From Plantago ovata (lineage: Eukaryota > Streptophyta > Magnoliopsida > Lamiales > Plantaginaceae), in NCBI GenBank assembly GCA_028274465.1, contig CM051458.1, forward strand, positions 37,486,744 to 37,550,743: a DNA stretch of 64,000 nucleotides, in the 5' to 3' direction. The notes under the pieces are model-generated. The model made no database searches. It was not told the origin of the DNA and saw only the letters and a program-made list of their open reading frames with translations. Within the stretch, counting starts at the first letter, position 1; every line of letters starts with the position of its first letter. This document shows positions 22,398-32,802 of the stretch, in pieces. The translations under genes were made by a program, and so were the position numbers.

Positions 22398-23771
22398 GTA
22401 CTTAACTTTCTGAGCAAGTACTAGTTACTTTTCAGTAACGAGTTTTACTGGTACTCTAAAAACAAAGCGCGAAAGTCTTTATACAATAAGTGCTCTTCAG
22501 AGAGTGCTAGTTTCAGCAAAAGTAAGCAGAGTGGCAGTGTACAATAAGTATAGCTTGATGAAACTAAATACGGTAAAGTGAATCACACAAACACTGTTAT
22601 AGTGGTATCTGAGAGTGGCGTAATCTCTCAACTAATCCACTTTGTCCTTTCTAGGACTGAATCCACTAAGATAAGATTGAGGTTCCTTACAAATCCTATC
22701 TATAATGATTCTTCAGAAACCAAAGCACACTTGCTTCGTTTCCAACCTAACTAGAGAACTGTAACATTGTTCTCCACCAAACTTGGGACTTATAATCAGC
22801 AACACTATGCTTGATTAATTCCCCCTGAATTTCACGCCTGAAATAGGGTGTTTATCAGTTAGAGAGGTTTGGAATGAGATGACTTGAGTATAACTTTTTC
22901 AGCTATAACAAGTTATCTAAAGAAACACAACTTGTAATACTTTTCAGTAAGCAAGTTAAGTTGTTTCTGGTGTCAAGACTTGTTCTTGATCGAAAGAAAG
23001 AACACTTAACTAATTTCTTAGCCGTGAATGTTCTACTTCTTCACAAGTAGCTTTTGTTTCAAGCTTAAGTCTTGGAACGGATCAATAGGCAGTAAGAGTA
23101 TGGAAGAATGAGTGTTTAAGCACAAGTGAGAGTTTGATCACGTTGTTGACACACTTCAACTCTTTTCCGGATGACCTCTATTTATAGTGAATCAAGTGAG
23201 CCGTTTGAATTTCAAATTCTAAGGCTTTGTTCCTTAAGATGTCACTATCTTGCTTTTGTACTTTCAACAGCGTCCTTTATTTGTCTTCTAGTCTTCATGT
23301 TCTTCGCGTGCCTACTTTGCATTTAATGTTCATTTGAATCGAATTCAAATGTGAACGTTGGAGCCAAAATGCAAGTACTTTCAGCTAGGAGTGGTCAGTC
23401 TCAGTTTCAGCAAGCATAAGCTACTCTGTCATATAAATTTTCACTTATGCGAGCTGTTGCTGAAAATCTCACTTTCTGAGCAACATGTGCCTTTGTAGAT
23501 ACCTTTCTCAGAATTCTTCTTAACTCTTCAGTCTTCGAATCTTCAAGTTTCTGAGCAGTTCTAGTGCTTCAATAGTTCATTTGTAAAAACAAAGTACATC
23601 ATTAGCAAACTAAAACACCTAACTAGTACCTACACTAAGTCTTCAGCAAACGTTCCTCTTTTACAATGTCCTTGAAATTCTAAATTCCTATGGACCTTAA
23701 GAGTACTAGTTACTGGACTTTCATTAATTTAGCATGGTTAATTGATCATCAAAATTACAAGTTTCCTAACA
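22398..23771 (-). repeat. Copia 5' LTR, remaining part
   Basis: The LTR resumes after the GTACT duplication (22398-22402) and ends at ...TTTCCTAACA, so the element-sense start is TGTTAGGAAAC. Together with 12686-12813 it makes about 1.5 kb. It is rich in TCAGCAA and CTGAGCA words like those in the array near 7000. Confidence 0.85.
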
Positions 23772-24780
23772 ATCACCACATAGTGTGACCCATAGGGCCT
23801 CAGTGTATTAAGCTCGTAACATTACTAGGCGTCATGGGATTCCTAGACGGTCCCATTTGCAGTATTAATACATGAGGACGTTTGAGAGGATTCTCAAAGC
23901 TACCTTTCGTTGTTGAAGCCTGTTGCACTCAATGCAGCGATGGTAAGGTCCTTTCATCTGGCTGACTCGAATGTATCTAGGATCGATGATGTGTCTATCC
24001 CAATAATACACTCTTGGTGTCTTCAGTGAGTTGCTTGGTTAATGCGATATATCTTATGACCATTCATAAATATATCCATACGCTGGCCAGCCATTTACCA
24101 ACACAACTATGAGTGACTTGAGCAGTTCTCTCCAATGCTACACATGAGAGATGAATCCTCTCAGGAACACTTATCATCCACATTTGTAATATACCCATGA
24201 TCCCAGAAGGGCCGTAACCAGCTGCTTATTCAGAGCGGGCATTGGATTCCAACCAAAGACATGGGGCAACAAATGTGATGATAAAGTCCTGAGAGTCAGA
24301 GGACGAATGGCATCACTTCGAGAACTACGGTTCCCGTAGACACCTTGGTGTAGTGTATACATTGATGGGAGTATCCGGTGGGTACTTCCATTGTTCAGAA
24401 TCCTCTTCGAACAACTATGCGCAGTTATGGGAACATCATGGATTCGTCTAACGATCCGTTCCGTGGTCATGGGATCGACTCAGACTTGCTCTAACAAGTA
24501 TAACCACCTCCATGCATACTAGTCTCTATTGCCTCATCCAGACCCCTACATCTGAGATGAGCTTCGACTAGGGAGAATTTGGGATAGATGATAATTCACA
24601 TAGTTTCCACTAATTATGTGATCATTCATCTATCCACTAGGGACATGTTTGATATCTATACAGGCCAAAAAGATAGAGATATAACATGTTGTATGCCTGG
24701 TGTAATATATAAATACATATGTAAACACAAACATGGATAAGCAAACATATAATATATTACGTTGACTGTGTAATAGTACA
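23772..24780. other. Unassigned repeat-like region
   Basis: About 1 kb between the copia LTR end and element T with no credible ORF. A minus-strand 98-codon frame (24174-24470) has no recognisable motif. The sequence is evenly mixed and reads like decayed LTR or internal retroelement DNA, but I cannot assign it. Confidence 0.4.
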
Positions 24781-24914
24781 TTTGCCCTTACTAAAGGTTG
24801 TCTCTAGGACATACATACTATCAGTTCCTTCACCTAAGTGGGGGGATTTTATCTGGCTTGGATTCCTCTTCTTCCACCCTTGCACCATTTGTTGTTGTAT
24901 CTCATTCCGCCCCA

Positions 24915-25929
24915 ATGGCGGAGATTGCTGGTCCTTCCATCCATGCGGATCTTCCTGGTTCTTTTCCTTCCGGTCTAAAAAGGAAGCGCATCGATACCGA
25001 CCTCGATGTGAATGAGTTGACTACGTCTATGCGGTCTTTGCCTGCCTCTAGTAGGTTTGAGATTATTGAGAACTTCGGCGATAAGGTATGAACTCCTCTT
25101 TGCATAAGTCTTCTTCTTTTGCTTTCTCCTTTTTGTAGGTCTTGACTCTTTTTTTTTGTTTTGACAGTTTCTCACTATTCTGGAAGCTGCTCGGTCGGCC
25201 GCCATTGCTGATTCTAGGGCCGAGGCTGAAAGGCTTCGTCTGGTGGCTGAGCATCCACATTTATCTGCTCGCGTTGCTGAATTGGAGAAGGAGGTTGCCT
25301 TGCTTCCTTCTCTTTGTGAAGAATTATATAAGGCACATGCTGAACTTGCTCCCCTTAAGGCCAGGGATGATGATGTCGAAAGGCTTAAGGCGGAGATTTC
25401 TTCGCTCCAGGAGGCCATGTCTGATCAGGCTTCTGATTTGGATTCTACTCGAGCGAAAATCAGAGCTTTGGAAGATGTTGAACGGTGCAACATGGAGATG
25501 CTCGTTAACTTTAGGCGGGCTATGATCTATGGCATGTCTAGAAGACTTCATGAGGCAGTGGAGGACTTCCTTCGTAGTCCGTCCTATGACTTTCACAAAT
25601 CTTTGGAGTATAATGCTGCTCGTCAGGTGGGTTTTGACAACGCTGTGGATCAACTGACTGCCTTTGGGATAGTCTCTCCGGAGTTGGACTTGGTGGGCAA
25701 TGGCATCGAACCTTGGAAGCTTGGAAATGGTGAAGTTGATAATCGGGGACCCAACGTTCCTTATGGCATCTTGGCCAGGGACGACTTTGTTGATTGTGTG
25801 GCTTCGGAGACAGAGCGCTTCCGGTTCGAGAATGGAGGTCCTCGCCTTCCTGGGTGGTTTGCGGATGCCTTGGGGTACTGCTACTTGTCCACCTTTGAAT
25901 CAACTTGGAGTTCAACCGGGGGTGGTTAG
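24915..25929 (+). CDS. Spliced coiled-coil protein gene, antisense to element T gag-pro
   Basis: Exon 1 is 24915-25085 and exon 2 is 25168-25929. The intron (25086-25167, 82 bp) starts GTATGA, has a T-rich tract and ends GACAG. It is phase 0, and the frame is open on both sides. Exon 1 starts MAEIAGPSIHADLPGSFPSG and has a basic LKRKR patch, a possible nuclear signal. Exon 2 begins FLTILEAARSAAIADSRAEA and continues as a long heptad-rich coiled coil, then a conserved-looking domain (NFRRAMIYGMSRRLHEAVED, LEYNAARQVGFDNAVDQLTA). The frame stops at 25929; other frames to about 26215 look coding-like (SSYALSSDDEGHISAALPPP), which suggests a C-terminal frameshift. It resembles the coiled-coil half of the plant 'putative gypsy-type transposon' (Transposase_28-like) proteins, with the N-terminal domain missing. 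That assignment is inference. Confidence 0.65.
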
Positions 25930-26215
25930 GAATTACCCTTCCTCTTGTTGGGCACGAGCGGGCTCCGGATCTCTTTGCGGAGATGGCTGAAAAATGTTTG
26001 GCTTGGAGCGAAAGTCGGGGTACTTCTTCGTCGGGTGCTTCTTCAAGTGGCGTAGACTGCTCTCACTCTGTTCCTCCTTTTCCATCTCAAGTCCATTTGG
26101 CTTTCCTTGGTATATTCGTCATGATACTTCTCCGCAGCCTCAGGTTCCTGGTTCTTCATATGCTCTTTCTTCGGACGATGAAGGGCATATTTCTGCAGCT
26201 TTGCCTCCTCCTTAG

Positions 26216-26619
26216 TTTTTTCTCCTTTTGCATTGTATCATCTCATTTTCCCCGGGGTATGCCCCACGTAGCTTGTATTTTGCTTCCGGAGTGATCTTCA
26301 CTATTTGTTTTTCCTGCTTCTTTAGTTAGAGTAACTAATCCGAGTCTTCATTACAAGTAAATAGATAGAAGATGGTGGACTTGTTAGCCACAAATATGTA
26401 TGCCTAGCGTAGGCTTTTACACTTTTCACACTTTTCTTATTTATTACTAAGTGTTTATCTTCTCCGGGTGACGTACCCTCCTTCATTCGGCGAGAAGCTT
26501 TCCAGCTTTTACTCCCGTTCTCTTGGGCAGTAGCTTCTGAACCCGCGCTTCTTTTCTATGGCGAGGCTTGGCATAGACATAGACTTGAGCGATGTGGAGT
26601 AACAAGACCATGCTTCTTT
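26216..26619. other. Spacer between the antisense gene and protease of T
   Basis: No gene is supported. On the minus strand the first part follows protease with CYSTSLKS-like sequence, the usual stretch before RT in Tat elements; RT is then absent. Confidence 0.5.
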
Positions 26620-27433
26620 TCAGTTTCCAATTTCTTCTCCTGTTCCACTGAGTGTTGGAAATTTGATCCTATTGTGTAGCGTGGACGACACTGCTTTGAA
26701 GATTCTGAGGGTTGGTCTTCCCAGGATCGCATTGTAATCAAAGTCGATATCCACCACCATGAACCTAATTGTTCTTGTGATCTTCTTTGGGTGTTTTACC
26801 ATGGAAACCGGTAGGTCAATGGTTCCTATCGTCTCAATCTCCTTTCCTCCGAACCCTACTAGTGAGGTAGCTTCTCTAATAATTCGGCTCATGCTGCCTT
26901 TCTTCTGCTCCAGTGCGCGTAAGAAGATCACATTGGCCGTGCTGCCCGTGTCCTCTAAGACTCATTTGACGCGTGAAATTCCTATGTCTAGCTCCAACAC
27001 CAGGGGTACATCTGGCTCTTCAATTCCCGTGTAGCTGAAGGTCATTTGGGGCACTTCACTATCATCAAAGGTGATTGGGTTAGTTCACTCCTTTGGCCTC
27101 CGGATTTTCATATTGTGCTACGGCTAACGTGACGTGGTACATGGTGTTGGCCCTTTATGCGTCACATGATCCTCCTGCTGGCCCTCCTGATATCATATAT
27201 ATTGTGCCTCTCCGGGAGTATTCGTTCGCTTCCCTTCTCCGGACCTCATTCTGGTTCTCCGGATGTCTCCCTATGGTAGGTGAAACCCATCTTCTGCGCC
27301 TTCTTGGTGGCAGTGCACCTTCATTTCTGCCACTGTAGCTCCTCCACGTCTTGCTTGACCGTCCAGGGATCGGCACTTGTACGAATTCATGTAGATGACC
27401 TTTCTTCAGTAGGATCTCTATTTCTATGCTCAA
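26620..27433 (-). pseudogene. Element T gag-protease junction and protease
   Basis: On the minus strand DIEILLKKGHLHEFVQVP and NEYSRRGTIYMISGGPAGG form the characteristic Tat gag-protease linker. The protease C-terminal half follows: IRFMVVDIDFDYNAILGRPT, with the ILGR motif, and RIFKAVSSTLHNRIKFPT. The region expected to hold the catalytic D-T-G (about 26900-27000) is degraded and I could not confirm it. Stops interrupt the frame. Confidence 0.8.
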
Positions 27434-28834
27434 TTCAATTCAATCCTTTGTGACATGACCCCATAATTAATGGAAGTAACAATAGTAGCCAGGCTCTAAT
27501 CTTGAATTCTGCCCCAATGCATCGGTTGGCCATTTGATCCTGAGATTTCTCCTTTCTACCTCCTTGAGGATTTCCACCTTCCAACTACACAAAGGTGTGT
27601 ACTCATTGAATCGTGCTGGGTATGGTCTAAGCTAGGTCCTTCTCATCGTGTTTCTGGGACCTCTTCTAGCTCTTCTTGCCCGTTGAATAGCTTGTTCCCT
27701 TGCTATCCTTTCTGCATGTGGGATTCTTACCGCCCTCGCTGGCTCTTATGTTCTACGATATCGGTTCACATTTTACCTTCTTCTGGCTCCCTCTGTGATC
27801 CAGAAAGCTCTAAGGATGCCATCATAGTCCTCCTCAGACTCTACATCTTGTCGATGATCCATTATCCACTGCTTCAAGTGCGCATTGCACATATTTCTAC
27901 ACAGATACCTCAGGCGGTATATTATATCGTGATCCTCCACCAGTCTGGCCACTTGGTTGAATCTTGATCAAAAAGTCAGTGTGTCCTCCTCTTGATATTG
28001 GACCACATCTTCTAGACTTTTCAAGGGCAGCGCCCCCTGAATGATACCACTAAATCGTTAGATGAAGCATAATCTCATCTCCCAGAAGCTCATGACTTCT
28101 CTGTTGGGCAATGTATCCCACCATGTCAGTGTGTTGCGGAATGCATGCCTCCAAGGAATGTTCTGGCTCCTAACTTTTGTAGTAAACATGTCAATATGGT
28201 CCTTTGGATCCCCTTGCCCATAATAAGGTCTAAGAACATCTTCCACCATTGGTACTATTTGATCCTCTGCATGATTCATCCTTTGTGATCGAATCGCCTC
28301 CTCCGTGCTCCGGATTGCACCTTGCAACTCAGTAATTCTGTGGCTCAAATCTTCACAGTGTCCCAAGAGCAGTTGTGGATCTTCAGTCTCCTCAGGTTGG
28401 CCTTCGCTACGGTATCCTTCTAGCTCCATGTCTCCTTCGTTCAAGGATTCCTCCTTGTTTATAACTTGTAGCAGGTTCTTCTCCCCATCCTGGCTTCCAT
28501 TCTATTGACCAAGGAACCTCAAGTGAACTCTAAGCGTCCTACCCTCGGGCGGTACGTCCGGATGCACCATGGGAGTCCTTCTGTTGCTAATGTTGGCCAT
28601 GGTGTTGGAAAGGTGTATATTGAAGTCAACGGGAAACAAAAGCTGGGTTTCTTGGATTTGGGTCTCTTGATTTGACAAATCTGGACTTTGTGTGGATAGA
28701 TCTGGAGTAGGCGGTCGTTGGTTGGGTCTATTTGGTAGGGTATGTGGGTCTGTGGCTAACCCGAGTTCCCTTTCCAGGTTTTCCTCAGGAAAATCATCAA
28801 AAAGTTCCATCTCATCCATCCCATCAACACTCAA
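27434..28834 (-). pseudogene. gag: Element T gag (Retrotrans_gag type)
   Basis: On the minus strand the core is YYGQGDPKDHIDMFTTKVRS followed by AFRNTLTWWDTLPNREVMSF, the Tat capsid motif with a short deletion before WW. A finger-like YCYFH...WGHVTKD segment precedes the linker to protease. The N-terminal part (28502-28834) is acidic and Pro/Gln-rich. Several stops and frameshifts are present. Confidence 0.82.
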
Positions 28835-29483
28835 AACAGCATATCGTCAAAGTTCTCATCCCCAAAATAACAACAATCAGAATAATCATTATCATCTAAG
28901 GTCTTTTCACCCATAAGCTCCTCAATCATTGTCTCATTCAAAGCAACAGTATCATCAATATGGGGGTAATAAGGGGCAGCATGAGCATTTAAGTGGTCTT
29001 GTGTATTCGGACTTAACACTCCAGATCTACGACTCATATCAATAAATAACCCAGATCTACTGCACTAACCAGGACCATTTACTTCAGATGACTTCATTAA
29101 ATGGATAGGGTACCTGAGATAGGCTTTTTTCCACCGTTTGGGACCAGATCTGAGACCGATGATGGATCTTCTGACTTTTCGTGCTCCGTTTCCGCGTCCT
29201 CCTTGCTCTGCTTCAGTCCTTGCTTCCTCTGCTCCACCAGATCTGCATCCATCCTTAACCCTCTGTCAGATCCCTCCACCCGGGTACTTAGAACTTGAGT
29301 TATTCCTGTCCTTATCCATCTTATCTTTTACCCCATCATTCACATTTATATCAGTTCTGGCTTCAACAGTTCCTTTGGGGGATCCATGGCTCCACTCCCT
29401 TTTAAGGATGTCTGGGTACGGAACTTTGAATTTCCTCTGCCCTTGCTAAAGCAAAGAACCTAGAAACCAACTTTTTGTGTTGG
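28835..29483 (-). other. Leader region of element T
   Basis: It lies between the primer-binding site and gag. Short minus-strand frames (28831-29037 and 29097-29279) may be degraded gag N-terminus; nothing is recognisable. Confidence 0.5.
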
Positions 29484-29501
29484 TTCCCACAAACGGCGCC
29501 A
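29484..29501 (-). promoter_or_regulatory. Primer-binding site of element T
   Basis: The minus strand reads TGGCGCCGTTTGTGGGAA, close to the TGGCGCCGTCTGTGGG type common in plant gypsy elements. It lies 4 bases from the LTR. Confidence 0.75.
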
Positions 29502-29505
29502 GAAA

Positions 29506-30580
29506 TGATGGGACGTGATTTTCCCTTGGGAGATAAAACAAATAATGACCAATAACTCGCTTCCCGTGACTCTGGTGGATGGAGCTGAAGGAGGTAGGAT
29601 CTTGTTTCTGGGTGCCGCCTAGTCCTGTCCTCCTGAACTGTGACTCTCTGCCTTGTCCGACCTCAGAATCTTCTAGTCTGACTCCTCGCCCCTCTGGTAG
29701 CAAGATTGAACTCCGATTGTCCTTCCTCGAGCAATATCTACCTAGGGGGGGGGGTGTGCATGTGTTGCCCGGTCTGCCTTTTGGTCAAACCGGTTTGGAA
29801 TACTTTACTTGAAGGTGGTTGAACGCCGACCTTGTGAATATGGAAAAGTGTGTGTAGGTGACTGGTGATGGTCTGTATAGTGAATATAACAGTAATGATG
29901 AATGATATTTCTCTAAGATGGATTTTCCAAGATGAACTCTTGTTGTTTCCTTGAGCTTGCCACCAAGAAGACTCAAGGTTGTACGTGTGAAGTGAAGTTC
30001 TTGAGAGTGTTTCCCTAATGTGTTTTCCACCTTAGCTTTCTCTATGGGAACCACTCCTTTTATATACCTCAGAGGCGCGCATGTCGTTGCCATCACAACA
30101 TTCTGCCAAGTGTCCACACACATATGTGGTTGGTAGGCTATACCTTGACAGTCATAGACGTGGCGCAATGATCGTGTAAGGATAAATATCTGCCTTGATC
30201 TTATCCACTTGTGTTATGCAGGTAGTTGTGATTGACAAATCAAGATGCTTTGTCGTGGTCCCCCGTATACATAAGTATTAGACCTCGGATATTGCATCCA
30301 GAAGCATGCGACACTGGGATCTCCGGCATACGCTGTTACGGCCCTGGCCCTTAGGACCTTTACAGGAAATTTCCATAGACTCTTGGTCCCGGATGTATTA
30401 GGAACCTGAAGGTGCATGGTTCTGAATGTGCCAATTTACTCGAGGGAGCGACCTCTCGGTATATCGTCACTCGCATCAGAAGCATCCTCGTAGTTTCTAA
30501 GCACTCCGGAGAGTCCGAGTCGCGCTAATTCACATGTTGACGAACTAGGACGAGACTGGACATATTTTAGTAACATCACA
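29506..30580 (-). repeat. 5' LTR of element T
   Basis: On + it starts TGATGGGACG beside the primer-binding site. The right edge is placed at ...GTAACATCACA by the TG/CA rule and is uncertain, because no partner LTR is present to confirm it. It contains a G run at 29747-29754. Confidence 0.6.
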
Positions 30581-31167
30581 ATGTTTGCTGAATGTAAAGG
30601 AGTTACCTTTTATTCTATTCGAATGCTACCTTTTAACGTATCCAGCTACATTAATTCCTTTTTACAATTGCATCTTGTGTTTTGTCGCCTTAAAATTCTT
30701 TTGCCATTTTGGGTACTACCTGTTTCGAACAATTCTTTTTCATAGGAGGTAAGGATGTGAGTGCAAGCTGAGTGTGAGAGAAAGGTTTGTGAAATTAAAG
30801 GTTCTGTCAGTTATGATGGTTGCTCCACAGCTTGCGTTACCTTCGTTCCTGACAGTTAGTCCCACTTTACTCTATTTATTGGTTGTTCTTTCTCTCTGTT
30901 TCTGTTTCTTCTATGTTTGAAATTTTGAATTGTTGCTTCAATTTCTGTCTCTTTAATCTGTTATCTTTTGTTTTTTTAGCAAGAAACATTTATAATATTG
31001 CTATACAAGTTACAAAGGAGCCTAAAGCTCAGTAAAGTGCAAATAAAGGCACTCACACTTGAGTACAACCTAGGTGATCTCTGTATAAACAAAGGGCACA
31101 GCCATAACCTATCTCATTTGACACAAAATTTCAACACAGTAAATGAGCTAGCGAACAGCACAACTCA
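30581..31167. other. Unassigned AT-rich region
   Basis: T-rich on + with no credible ORF. It may belong to the same host locus as the RNase H-like fragment to the right. A short ATGATGGTTGCTCC stretch near 30815 followed by GTTAGT looks exon-like but cannot be supported. Confidence 0.35.
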
Positions 31168-31413
31168 TTAGCTGATATGTCCAATTGCCTCAGAGTTGAT
31201 ACTATTAATAACCAAGATCATTAGCTGATAAACTGTCCCATTAATCGATCGCTCGACAAACTCAGAGTTGATACCATTAATAACCAAGATCACATCACCC
31301 TCCAATGTGACCTTATCGTAGCCAAAATGACTCGTCATTGATGGAGCTAGTTTTGCTGCATATGCTTCCGCTAACTCAACACTTAGGTTAGGGGCACTTT
31401 TTTGCCTTGCCCA
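31168..31413 (-). pseudogene. RNase H-like (RVT_3 type) fragment with internal duplication
   Basis: The minus strand reads LSVELAEAYAAKLAPSMTSH, then FGYDKVTLEGDVILVINGIN, which resembles the RNase H-like domain of plant LINE-type or RVT_3 proteins (A-E-A...L-E-G-D...V-I-N). The ILVINxINSE segment is then repeated before a TAA stop. Element C is inserted directly upstream (in sense), so the fragment is cut. Confidence 0.65.
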
Positions 31414-32802
31414 TGATGAGTCGTTTTTTCACCAATTAAATTTATTTAAAATCCAAATAACACTTTGCACTACACAAATCTGAGTGCAATGGCAAGTTGT
31501 CCCCAAGTGTCGTTCTCTCGGGACCTAACATGGCTTTGTTTGAGGTTTTTATATGAGATTTCAGTCAACTGAGTCCAAGTTGGTTTTGAAAACGGTTTTA
31601 GACCGTAGAAAACTAGAATCAAACTTGTTTGTAATCAAAGATGGAAAACGGTTGGTGGTAAAAATCGAATTAACATGTATGGATTACGAATATGCTCACA
31701 AGTTCAGTGCGTAAAACCTTCGACTAAGTCTTCTAAGCAACCATCTAGGTAACTTTCAAGACACATCATAAACGATCACTATCAATACTTTAGATGTGTT
31801 TTTCACTAACACCATTTATCTAGCATGCTGCAAATTACAAACATACAATCCTATAGCTTTCATTGACCACAAGTTTGTCACATACTCTATTCGAATATAT
31901 TCGAATAAATCAGATGAAGCAATTTGCTGCAAGATTGAATCACAATCTCATGTAAGCATATAAACATAATCCAACACATGTAAATTCTACATTCTACCAC
32001 CAACACAAAGGATTTAACTACTCATATTCAATAATGAAAACATCAAATCATACGAATTGTTACAGGAAGACATTTGATTAAAATACTATACAAGAGTTTG
32101 ATACAAAGTTACCACCAAAGCTGTCACTATTCGGTGGAAATTGATAGAAACCTCTCCGTAGATGAAAATAACATGCAATCCTATGGCCAAATATTCAATC
32201 CAATGTGAATTACAATGTAAATCTGAGTTCTAGGGTGAAAATTGGGGCTTAGAGCTCTCCAAAATTCGAATGCTAAGTCTGAATCTAAAAAAAGTAACTG
32301 AAAATTGAGTTTAAGGATAGAATTCCGATTCTGTAACTGAAGCCAAGCGGACTGGTTGGGCTCTGCCAAGCGGTCCGCTTGGCTCCTGCCAAGCGGTCAA
32401 CTTGGTTGCTGGACAACTCTCCGGAATGTCCAGAGACTTCAGGTGGAGGGCTTGGCTTCTGGAAGCGGCTAACTTGCTCTGTGAGGCAGATTTTGACTTG
32501 GAAACTCAACCCCTTGCTCACGATCGGTCCTCGGGTGCCTTGGACTCGTCCTTCTCAATGCTTATTGGGGCTCGGGCACTCACGAACAAAGCCACGGAGA
32601 TCGAGGAACTTCAACGGGGCCATTTTCCATCAAACAATGCTCGTTTTTAGCTCCAAAAACACCGTTTCGTACCTAAGTGTCTGAAAAATGCAAAAAACAA
32701 AAAACGTGACACTATTTTACAAAACTAACCAAAAAACTAAGCAAAATGATAGTAAAAGAAGGCAAAAAGTACAAGATGAACGCTTAAGAAATACGTTCAC
32801 CA
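31414..32802 (-). repeat. 3' LTR of element C
   Basis: On + it runs TGATGAGTCG...ATACGTTCACCA and is followed by the polypurine complement (32803-32820). It diverges from A/B LTRs but keeps GTGTCG and the A/T-rich terminal block with GTGACACTATT. Its dyad cluster (about 32342-32405) uses the version CCAAGCGGTCCGCTTGG, with two degenerate neighbours. Confidence 0.85.

Larger units (their letters stand above)
6675..23771 (-). mobile_element. Truncated Sirevirus-like Ty1/copia element hosting two gypsy insertions
   Basis: On the minus strand the order is 5' LTR, tRNA-Met primer-binding site, gag with zinc knuckle and coiled coil, part of integrase, then RT and RNase H. This is the copia order (IN before RT). 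Protease and the first half of integrase are deleted, and the 3' LTR is missing at the left. A long gag with a coiled coil after the zinc knuckle, and inverted repeats before the polypurine tract, are traits I associate with Sireviruses. It contains a solo LTR and complete element B. Confidence 0.85.
24780..30580 (-). mobile_element. Element T: Tat-like gypsy element with gag-protease and antisense gene, no pol
   Basis: On the minus strand it has an LTR (29506-30580), a primer-binding site, gag and protease. RT, RNase H and integrase are absent, and a gene on the + strand fills the 3' part. No left LTR is visible, so the 3' end is truncated; the left limit is approximate. Tat-lineage elements are known to carry extra ORFs, including antisense ones. 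Confidence 0.75.

Noticed and set aside
25538..25915. 125-codon minus-strand ORF opposite exon 2 of the antisense gene
   Set aside because: The + strand has a coiled coil and a frame-preserving intron; the minus frame lacks motifs and is a shadow.
30815..30870. Possible host first exon (ATGATGGTTGCTCC... then GTTAGT)
   Set aside because: Too short, with no supporting downstream exon or homology that I can see.
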